From: Methanobacteriota archaeon
GTDB lineage: Archaea; Thermoplasmatota; Poseidoniia; Poseidoniales; Poseidoniaceae
DNA: 9,631 nt
Assembly: GCA_018662715.1 (NCBI GenBank)
Contig: JABJFP010000233.1
Span: 1 to 9,631, forward strand
Reading direction: 5' to 3'
Part shown: in pieces, positions 1-5,316 of the stretch
Numbering within the stretch: the first letter of the stretch is position 1
Layout of the letters: each line of letters starts with the position of its first letter
Notes under the pieces: generated by a model
What the model was told of the DNA's origin: nothing
Database searches by the model: none
Seen by the model: only the letters and a program-made list of their open reading frames with translations
Position numbers and translations under genes: made by a program

Positions 1-788
1 CGGAAATTTTTCGCTGTAAATCCTTCGCCACTACTTTCCCGAATGTATTGGTTGATGTGTTCTGCTTTGAGGTCTACCTCATTTCCGGCTTCTGAAATGT
101 ACATGAACAAATCAGCGTCCTTTGCTCCGAGACGATTCGTTCTCAAAATGAGGTCAACCAAATAATCATCTTCAATTTTTATCTCCCAGTCTTTGTTAGA
201 CTTCCCAGTGAATGTGAAAATAACATCGTGTTTACCTTCAGCCTCATCCCCTCGGATGTGCTTAACGTGCATCGATTTCAGCGTTGTGAGCCCATAGGAT
301 TCATTCAATCGGGCATATTCATCACTGCCAACGCGAATATTGTAGAGGTCCATAAGTCGGACCACGAGCGCAGAAACGGTCTCAAGGGACATCGCTTTTC
401 CTTCTAAATCACGTTCAATTTGCCTTCGGAGACGGGGCAATTGGGAAGCAAAGTAGACGACATCGTCGTACTTCATTTCAGCGGTTATCTCGACCCAATC
501 AGGATGGTAGCGATACTGAAGTCGGCCTTTTGTATCCTTCCCAGTGGCTTGAATGTGGCCTCTTGGGTTTGGGCAAATCCAAACATCAACCCAACCGGGC
601 GGGAGAGCCATAGAATTCCAACGTACTACGATGTCTTCTTCTGTTATCGGGTCGCCATTGGACGAGAAGTACTTCCAATCGTATTCTCCTTCAATTTCAG
701 AGCCATTTTGACGGGTTACTCCTCGCAAGGAGGGGTCGCTCCTTACCAATGTAGCACGGCGAAGGGCTTCACTTGCGTCAACAGCCAT
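1..788 (-). CDS. DNA topoisomerase IB, bacterial/poxvirus type (3' end beyond window)
   Basis: Type IB topoisomerases relax positive and negative supercoils by nicking one strand through a 3'-phosphotyrosine link, without ATP. I read 262 codons from an ATG at 788-786 to the left edge with no stop. Family blocks appear in order: ALPPGWVDVWICPNPRGHIQATG near residues 60-80 (N-terminal domain), GRLQYRYHPDW just after, then IRVGSDEYARLNESYGLTTL near 155-175, FTGKSNKDWEIKI near 200, and FTAKNFR at the edge. By alignment to vaccinia topoisomerase, the Arg of NIRVG matches Arg130, the Lys of TGKS matches Lys167, and the last, partly visible codon (CG plus one base, always Arg) matches Arg223. The His265 and Tyr274 equivalents lie beyond the window, so catalytic completeness is not shown. 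An in-frame stop at 810-812 and an AAGGAAAGG site support the start. It follows the cyclophilin on the same strand after 77 bases. Confidence 0.92.
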   Translation of the reverse strand, partial: MAVDASEALRRATLVRSDPSLRGVTRQNGSEIEGEYDWKYFSSNGDPITEEDIVVRWNSMALPPGWVDVWICPNPRGHIQATGKDTKGRLQYRYHPDWVEITAEMKYDDVVYFASQLPRLRRQIERDLEGKAMSLETVSALVVRLMDLYNIRVGSDEYARLNESYGLTTLKSMHVKHIRGDEAEGKHDVIFTFTGKSNKDWEIKIEDDYLVDLILRTNRLGAKDADLFMYISEAGNEVDLKAEHINQYIRESSGEGFTAKNF

Positions 789-795
789 GGGTCGG

Positions 796-804
796 CCTTT
801 CCTT
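796..804 (-). promoter_or_regulatory. Ribosome binding site of the topoisomerase IB gene
   Basis: On the minus strand the purine run AAGGAAAGG lies 7 bases before the ATG at 788. It is the only purine-rich tract in the 78-base gap and fits a Shine-Dalgarno site, supporting this ATG over any internal start. Confidence 0.5.
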
Positions 805-866
805 ATGACTCAAGAACCTACGGGCTGTATTCAATCAGCGGCGTGTTCTTTTCTAGAGCAGGTTGT

Positions 867-1349
867 TCATTCAATGACGGAGCAACGGATGATTTGCTGG
901 GGTTGTGCTGGACGGTCACCTGGTAGCTTGGCGCATCCCTCGATTGCTTTTACAATGTCCATGCCTTCAGAAACTTCACCAAATACGGCGTGATTTCCAT
1001 TTAGCCAAGGTGTTGCTACAGTTGTTAGGAAAAACTGGGACCCACCGGTGTTACGGCCAGCATTTGCCATTGAGAGCACTCCTGGTTTGTCATGCTTGAG
1101 GGCGAGGGCAGAGGATTCGCAAGGAATTTTCCAGCCAGGGCCGCCAGTTCCAGCTTTTCGGGAATTTGGATCTTTGGAATGTGGGCAGCCACCTTGAATC
1201 ATGAAGTCTTCAATGACGCGGTGGAAGTGGAGGCCATCGTAATGTCCCATGTTAACGAGTTTGACAAAATTAGCGACCGTATCGGGGGCACTGCCGTGAA
1301 ATAGGTCAATTGTAATGTTTCCTGCACTGGTTTCCATGAGAACTTGCAT
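867..1349 (-). CDS. Peptidyl-prolyl cis-trans isomerase, cyclophilin type
   Basis: This is a 160-residue single-domain cyclophilin, a cytosolic chaperone that catalyses proline cis-trans isomerisation. The core motifs are intact: FHRVIEDFMIQGG at residues 42-54 (Arg44 matches catalytic Arg55 of human CypA; Phe49, Met50 and Gln52 line the pocket), the GTGGPGW loop at 67-73, NAGRNTGGSQFFLTT at 96-110, and W115 with H120 matching CypA Trp121/His126. There is no signal peptide or membrane segment. The insert PHSKDPNSRKAG (56-67) before the glycine loop is typical of small prokaryotic cyclophilins. I chose the first Met because the family begins with a short strand just before ETSAGNITI; Met5 is an alternative. 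No Shine-Dalgarno is visible before it. It is divergent from the peroxidase gene with 88 bases between, and lies upstream of topoisomerase IB on the same strand, so the two may share a transcript. Confidence 0.96.
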   Translation of the reverse strand: MQVLMETSAGNITIDLFHGSAPDTVANFVKLVNMGHYDGLHFHRVIEDFMIQGGCPHSKDPNSRKAGTGGPGWKIPCESSALALKHDKPGVLSMANAGRNTGGSQFFLTTVATPWLNGNHAVFGEVSEGMDIVKAIEGCAKLPGDRPAQPQQIIRCSVIE

Positions 1350-1425
1350 GGTTGGACCACAAGCCGGCGATTCAAGAGGCTTTGGATGGGCTAGGAATGA
1401 ACCACATCTTCATAATGTCCTCGCT

Positions 1426-1431
1426 GGAGGG
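1426..1431 (+). promoter_or_regulatory. Ribosome binding site of the peroxidase gene
   Basis: GGAGGG ends 6 bases before the ATG at 1438, an ideal Shine-Dalgarno spacing and the strongest in the window. It fixes the peroxidase start. A weak TATA-like TTCATAAT lies at 1409-1416 but is too close upstream to leave a leader that includes this site, so I do not call it a promoter. Confidence 0.7.
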
Positions 1432-1437
1432 TAAATT

Positions 1438-1890
1438 ATGCCCGAAGCACTTGATATCAACATTACCACAATGGAAGGAACCCATACTACTCTGCGAGAA
1501 CTTGGCGGAACCCGCTGGCTTGTCGTCAACGTTGCGAGCGCATGCGGGGCAACTCCGCAATACAAAGGACTCCAAGAGATCCACGCAGGAAATGAAGACA
1601 TAACCGTAGTTGGTTTCCCTTGCAATCAATTCGGGGCACAAGAACCCGGAACCAACGCTGAAATTTGTGAATTTACGGCTGAAAAGTACGACGTATCCTT
1701 CCCGCTCATGGCGAAGGTTGATGTCAAAGGAGAAGGTAAAACAGGTCTCTATTCCATTCTAAGTGAAGTCGCTGATGCAGACGGTTATTCGGGGGACATC
1801 CGCTGGAATTTTGAGAAATTCCTCATCGAAGCCGATGGAACCATCCAACGATTTTCGACTCGTGTCACACCCGAGAGCATTTCTCTCTGA
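1438..1890 (+). CDS. Glutathione-peroxidase-family thiol peroxidase
   Basis: The 150-residue product has the thioredoxin-fold GPx signature: NVASACGATPQYKGL (residues 31-45) with peroxidatic Cys36 in place of selenocysteine, FPCNQFGAQEPG (60-71) with the active-site Gln64, and WNFEKFLI with the active-site Trp and Asn. It would reduce H2O2 or lipid peroxides in the cytosol, and prokaryotic and Cys-type members usually use thioredoxin, not glutathione. It lacks the long oligomerisation loop of mammalian tetrameric GPx, which suggests a monomer. In bacterial BtuE-like enzymes the resolving Cys follows the EIxxF segment; here that position is Thr80, and the only nearby Cys is Cys77, three residues earlier. 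Cys62 is the usual FPCNQF cysteine. The start is fixed by GGAGGG at 6 bases. The PIN gene follows 39 bases after the stop on the same strand, so co-transcription is likely. Confidence 0.95.
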   Translation: MPEALDINITTMEGTHTTLRELGGTRWLVVNVASACGATPQYKGLQEIHAGNEDITVVGFPCNQFGAQEPGTNAEICEFTAEKYDVSFPLMAKVDVKGEGKTGLYSILSEVADADGYSGDIRWNFEKFLIEADGTIQRFSTRVTPESISL

Positions 1891-1927
1891 AGCAGTAAGA
1901 ACCATGCCCTTACTGCTAAAGCAGTAA
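1890..1927 (+). repeat. Overlapping alternative hairpins with direct repeat before the PIN gene
   Basis: AGCAGTAAG (1891-1899) pairs perfectly with CTTACTGCT (1909-1917) across a 9-base loop. The same middle segment, TTACTGC (1910-1916), also pairs perfectly with GCAGTAA (1921-1927) across the loop TAAA. The two stems therefore exclude each other. The outer arms form a direct repeat AAGCAGTAA (1890-1898 and 1919-1927), each followed by CCATG; the second CCATG is the start of the PIN gene. No Shine-Dalgarno is present here. There is no T-run after either stem, so a simple intrinsic terminator is unlikely. A role in controlling translation or transcript processing of the downstream gene is inference. 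Confidence 0.6.
1904..1927 (+). other. Possible seven-codon leader reading frame
   Basis: An ATG in the loop of the first hairpin opens the frame MPLLLKQ and closes with TAA at 1925-1927, two bases before the PIN start at 1930. It covers the shared arm of both hairpins, so translation would melt them. It has no recognisable ribosome site, and a frame this short can easily arise by chance. Confidence 0.15.
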
Positions 1928-1929
1928 CC

Positions 1930-3474
1930 ATGAGCCAAGCATGGGTCGTTGATTCAAACTGTTTTATCCACTTGGGTCAAAAAGGAAAGGAGAAGGTCGT
2001 TGAAGATCTCAAATCTGCCTTAAACGGTGCAAAATTACTCATTACGCCCGGCGTAAAAGACGAGGTTGCAACGGTTAGCATGCGTAAGATATCGGGCCAC
2101 CCCAACCTCCTGGTGTTGTTTGACACTCTGTTGCATTCCACTTCTGTGGAGGAAGAAGATGTACGCAAACTAGCAACCAAAATTGGTGAACGAGCGGCTC
2201 CCCAGGACGTAGACTTGTCATTGATGGTCCTTGCAGATCAGTTGGGTAGCGACGGAGCGGAAGTGATTCTCGTTTCGGACGATTTCAAAATGACAACCAC
2301 CGCTGAAACTGCAGACCTTGCCTTCACCACATGCCCCCCCTCAACATTCATTGAACGACTTATCGATGGGGGTGTTGAGGAGGGGCGGGACGAACGATTA
2401 CGCAGTTTATCTCGGCAGGTAAGAGCGTCCGAAATGAAGTATGCTATCAGCCGACGGGACCAATACGACGTGCAGAAAAAACTGACATGGATGGTAGATT
2501 CACTTCTTGCATCTGCCCACGCGATGGCCGAAGAACATGAATCGAATGAAGATGAGGTTGACGAAGGCCGATTGATTGCTGATTTGACTCGTGCCATTCG
2601 CGGTTATGACATCAAATCCAAGCGACTCGAAGCCCTTGGGAACCTGCCAGAAATTTGTCAACCTGTTCAACGTTTAGACCAACATCTTTCTTCCCTACGT
2701 ACATCTGCTGAAGATGACATACCCACTACTCTAAGAGCGACAAAGAATCTTCTTACCGATGTCATGGAACAGGTCGGTTTGGGGCTGGCTCCGCTCGGTG
2801 AGGCTAAAGCAGAAATCGCACATAGAGCCATGGCTGGGAGTTTACTTCGTACAGAATCCGCCCTAGGCGTTCTGGAAGGCATGGAAGGAGAAATGGAACG
2901 GGCGCGTACCCATCTTGTTCGCGCACTCCATCTCGCAACCCTCGTCGACGATGTGGGCTCAGAGCGCAAGGCAATGCGTAGATTGGGGGTTTTAGCACTC
3001 TACGCCGGTAACCTTCAGCGTTCGTTTGACCTGCTTGCAGCAGCGACCAATCAGCCCACATCAAATCCCGTTGACACCATACCTTCACTTGTTCTTTCAG
3101 CCATCGTTGCTATGCTACTTGAACAAAGGGAAGATGCCCAAAAGCGTGTTGAACACGCAGCCTCTATCCTATCCGATTCTCCACTTGAAGGAGCGGATTC
3201 ATTGGATAGGTTAGGCAGTATTTTACTCGCCATCGACCGTCCTGATTTAGCCGTTGAATTGTTTGATGAAGCAATGGAACTCGCACTTATTGGAAGCGAC
3301 GATACGAAACTTGAAGCCATCGCCCATCGTTTACTTCAGGCCGAAACAGCGCTGAGCGAGAGTGACCATGATGATGCGCCTTCACTGCGAATGTTGCTTG
3401 ACGGGCTCACTCCAGTTGACCAAGGCGAAAGCAAGAGCAAAGCGATAAGTCAAGCCTCAACAAGCGATGATTGA
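1930..3474 (+). CDS. PIN-domain protein with C-terminal TPR-like helices
   Basis: The 514-residue soluble protein begins directly with a PIN nuclease fold (residues 1 to about 150): VVDSNCFI carries Asp8, ITPGVKDEV carries Glu45, APQDVDLSLMVLA carries Asp93/Asp95, and ILVSDDFKM carries Asp117/Asp118. These match the acidic metal-binding set of PIN RNases (VapC and Nob1 superfamily). Residues about 155-300 are charged and helical, probably partly coiled coil, with an acidic stretch EEHESNEDEVDEGR. Residues about 305-455 contain four TPR-like helical hairpins, beginning near 307, 345, 384 and 424, with patterns such as RLGVLALYAGNLQRSFDLL and RLGSILLAIDRPDLAVELF. The tail is acidic and Ser-rich. 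The start is set by the PIN strand beginning at residue 5. Family knowledge suggests metal-dependent ribonuclease; target and partner are unknown. There is no antitoxin gene beside it, so a VapBC module is unlikely. It lies in a probable operon with the peroxidase. Confidence 0.85.
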   Translation: MSQAWVVDSNCFIHLGQKGKEKVVEDLKSALNGAKLLITPGVKDEVATVSMRKISGHPNLLVLFDTLLHSTSVEEEDVRKLATKIGERAAPQDVDLSLMVLADQLGSDGAEVILVSDDFKMTTTAETADLAFTTCPPSTFIERLIDGGVEEGRDERLRSLSRQVRASEMKYAISRRDQYDVQKKLTWMVDSLLASAHAMAEEHESNEDEVDEGRLIADLTRAIRGYDIKSKRLEALGNLPEICQPVQRLDQHLSSLRTSAEDDIPTTLRATKNLLTDVMEQVGLGLAPLGEAKAEIAHRAMAGSLLRTESALGVLEGMEGEMERARTHLVRALHLATLVDDVGSERKAMRRLGVLALYAGNLQRSFDLLAAATNQPTSNPVDTIPSLVLSAIVAMLLEQREDAQKRVEHAASILSDSPLEGADSLDRLGSILLAIDRPDLAVELFDEAMELALIGSDDTKLEAIAHRLLQAETALSESDHDDAPSLRMLLDGLTPVDQGESKSKAISQASTSDD

Positions 3475-3483
3475 GTTCGTGGT

Positions 3484-5130
3484 TCACTCAAGAGGGGCGG
3501 GTGCTGCAGCATTAACTGCAGGTGAAACTCCAGCCTCGTAACGCTTGAAGTTGTCATTGAACATTTCAGCCAATTTGTTTGCAGTAGCATCGTACGCATC
3601 ACCATCAGTCCACGTAGTTCGTGGCTGGAGAACTTCGGAAGGTACGCCTGGGCAACTGGTTGGAACTTCAAATCCAAACCGACCGTCTGTGATGTAGTCA
3701 ACAGCGTCCAAATCGCCGTCAAGTGCTGCGTTAAGCATGGCTCGAGTGTACTTGATTTTCATCCTGTTCCCTTCGCCGTAAGCGCCACCGGACCAGCCGG
3801 TATTGATGAGCCAAGCCGTGGAGCCATGTTCTGCCATTTTGTCGGACAAAAGGTCAGCATAAACACCAGGGTGCATGGGCATGAAAGGTTCTCCAAAGCA
3901 GGCGGAGAAGGTAGCTTGCGGTTCTTTTACTCCGATTTCAGTTCCAGCAACTTTAGCCGTGTAGCCCGAGATGAAATGGTATGCGGCCTGAGAAGGTGTT
4001 AGCCGAGAGATCGGGGGCAGCACTCCGAAGGCATCGCACGTGAGGAAAATCACGTTTTGAGGGTGACCGCCCTTTGAGTCGCCGGTTCGGTTTTCAATAA
4101 ATTCAATCGGATAAGACCCGCGGGTATTTTGGGTCTTTGAGGTGTCATGGAAGTCGGGAACGCCTTCTCCATCCAACACCACATTCTCCAAAACCGTTCC
4201 AAATCGTCGCGTTGTTCCAAAGATGGCAGGCTCGTCCTCTTCGGAAAGATCAATGAGTTTTGCATAACATCCTCCTTCAAAGTTGAACACACCATTGGAG
4301 CCCCAGCCGTGCTCATCGTCTCCAATGAGGGCTCGCTTAGGGTCTGCTGAAAGGGTTGTTTTTCCAGTCCCAGAGAGTCCAAAGAAAATCGCCGTGTTCT
4401 CTCCAGTTGTGTTTGCAGAGCAGTGCATTGGGAGAATGCCTTTCTTCGGAAGAATGAGGTTCATGACCGAGAAGATGGACTTCTTGATTTCTCCAGCATA
4501 GCGTGTTCCGCCGATGATGACTTCCTTAGCAGCGTAGTTCACGATAACGAAACACTGCGAATTTAGGCCATCTTGCTCAGCATCTGCTTCGAAATGAGGT
4601 GCGTGGAGGACAGTGAATTCAGGGGCGTGATTGGCCATTTGGGCTTCATCAGGTCGAATGAACATGTTGCGTGCGAAGGTGTTGTGCCATGCGTTATGGT
4701 TGATGACGCGGATTGGTAGAGCTTCGGAGAAGTCTGCACCACAATACAAGTCTTGAACAAAAAGAGCGTCCTGTGAAGACAGGTAGTCCACTACCTTTGC
4801 TCGCATGCGCTCGAATGTTTCGAGATTGGTAGAGACGTTAACGTCGCCCCAGTTAATGTCCTCGGTGACGGTTGCTTCGTCAACAATGAATTTGTCGTTT
4901 GGAGACCGGCCTGTTCGCTCCCCAGTTTCGGTCACTAAAGCACCATGAGCGCTCAATTTTCCTTCGCCGCGAGATACTGCGAGGTTGATTAAATCGCCAG
5001 CAGCGAGGTTCCAATAAACCTCTCCTGATGGAGTAATGCCGTATTTTCCGAGGTCCCCTGAAGGGGTGCCGTGGACGCCGCCCATGCCGACCGTTTCTGC
5101 CGCCCCTCTTTGTCCCTTTTGGCTGTTCAT
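3484..5130 (-). CDS. pckA: Phosphoenolpyruvate carboxykinase (ATP)
   Basis: This 548-residue enzyme converts oxaloacetate plus ATP to PEP, CO2 and ADP, the entry step of gluconeogenesis in the cytosol. Motifs in order: RTGRSPNDKF with Arg75 (substrate binding, E. coli Arg65), GEIKKSIFSVMN with Lys216/Lys217 (Mn site), PMHCSAN with His236, the P-loop GLSGTGKTT at 251-259 with Lys257/Thr258, LIGDDEHGW with metal-binding Asp271/Asp272, and NTRGSYPIEFI with the conserved Arg. All catalytic positions are kept, and the length is close to the E. coli enzyme (540). The P-loop layout is that of the ATP class, not the GTP class common in animals and some archaea. The C-terminus ends in a short Ala/Pro-rich tail. 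Met1 follows an in-frame stop at 5140-5142; GAGG lies only 1 base before it, too close for a normal ribosome site, and Met16 is an alternative. It converges on the PIN gene with 9 bases between. Confidence 0.98.
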   Translation of the reverse strand: MNSQKGQRGAAETVGMGGVHGTPSGDLGKYGITPSGEVYWNLAAGDLINLAVSRGEGKLSAHGALVTETGERTGRSPNDKFIVDEATVTEDINWGDVNVSTNLETFERMRAKVVDYLSSQDALFVQDLYCGADFSEALPIRVINHNAWHNTFARNMFIRPDEAQMANHAPEFTVLHAPHFEADAEQDGLNSQCFVIVNYAAKEVIIGGTRYAGEIKKSIFSVMNLILPKKGILPMHCSANTTGENTAIFFGLSGTGKTTLSADPKRALIGDDEHGWGSNGVFNFEGGCYAKLIDLSEEDEPAIFGTTRRFGTVLENVVLDGEGVPDFHDTSKTQNTRGSYPIEFIENRTGDSKGGHPQNVIFLTCDAFGVLPPISRLTPSQAAYHFISGYTAKVAGTEIGVKEPQATFSACFGEPFMPMHPGVYADLLSDKMAEHGSTAWLINTGWSGGAYGEGNRMKIKYTRAMLNAALDGDLDAVDYITDGRFGFEVPTSCPGVPSEVLQPRTTWTDGDAYDATANKLAEMFNDNFKRYEAGVSPAVNAAAPAPLE

Positions 5131-5275
5131 TCCTCTTCTTCAACCATTTTTTCTTAACTTCTGGTTCTCGGATATCACAAAAACCATGACGCCATAACGG
5201 CGATGTACGACGATTTGGACTATTTGCCCGGCAAACAACGGGCATATTCAAGGCGGCGAGGCCTCACCAAGTCTC
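5131..5275. promoter_or_regulatory. Divergent intergenic region with small palindromes
   Basis: This 145-base gap must hold promoters for both PEP carboxykinase (leftward) and the membrane protein (rightward). It contains TTTGCC-C-GGCAAA at 5223-5235, a 13-base palindrome, overlapping a second inverted repeat TGCCCG (5225-5230)/CGGGCA (5239-5244), and the 8-base palindrome GAGGCCTC at 5258-5265. ATATTC at 5244-5249 lies 27-32 bases before the membrane-protein ATG, the spacing expected for a TATA box of a leaderless archaeal transcript, but the match is weak. Neither start has a well-spaced Shine-Dalgarno. Operator function of the palindromes is inference. Confidence 0.4.
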
Positions 5276-5316
5276 ATGGACGACCAAAGCGGAACCCGAA
5301 CGGGTCCTGCAGGTGA
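5203..5316 (+). other. Small open frame overlapping the membrane-protein start
   Basis: An ATG at 5203 opens 37 codons (MYDDLDYLPGKQRAYSRRRG at the start, then a Lys/Arg-rich half) and stops at 5314-5316, 41 bases inside the membrane-protein gene in another frame. It has an acidic N-terminus and a very basic C-terminus. I recognise no family. It could be a leader peptide, a small basic protein, or a chance frame; no ribosome site is evident. I rate chance as most likely. Confidence 0.15.

Noticed and set aside
812..850. Possible hairpin between cyclophilin and topoisomerase IB (AAGAAC/GTTCTT plus inner GCTG/CAGC)
   Set aside because: The two short stems are separated by an unpaired internal loop of 5-6 bases each side and no T-run follows in the direction of transcription, so neither terminator nor regulatory element is supported.
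420..926. 168-codon plus-strand open frame
   Set aside because: It is antisense to the clearly recognisable topoisomerase IB coding frame and the end of the cyclophilin, and its translation resembles nothing.
1930..2380. Toxin of a VapBC toxin-antitoxin module
   Set aside because: The PIN domain is part of a 514-residue protein, and the upstream neighbour is a peroxidase with no antitoxin-like small gene on either side.
4880..5251. 123-codon minus-strand frame spanning the PEP carboxykinase start
   Set aside because: It overlaps the conserved N-terminal coding region of PEP carboxykinase in another frame and is Arg/Lys-rich without recognisable features.
5258..5265. GAGGCCTC palindrome as a ribosome site or operator
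   Set aside because: An 8-base palindrome is expected by chance at this scale, and its GAGG lies 14 bases from the ATG, too far for a normal Shine-Dalgarno.
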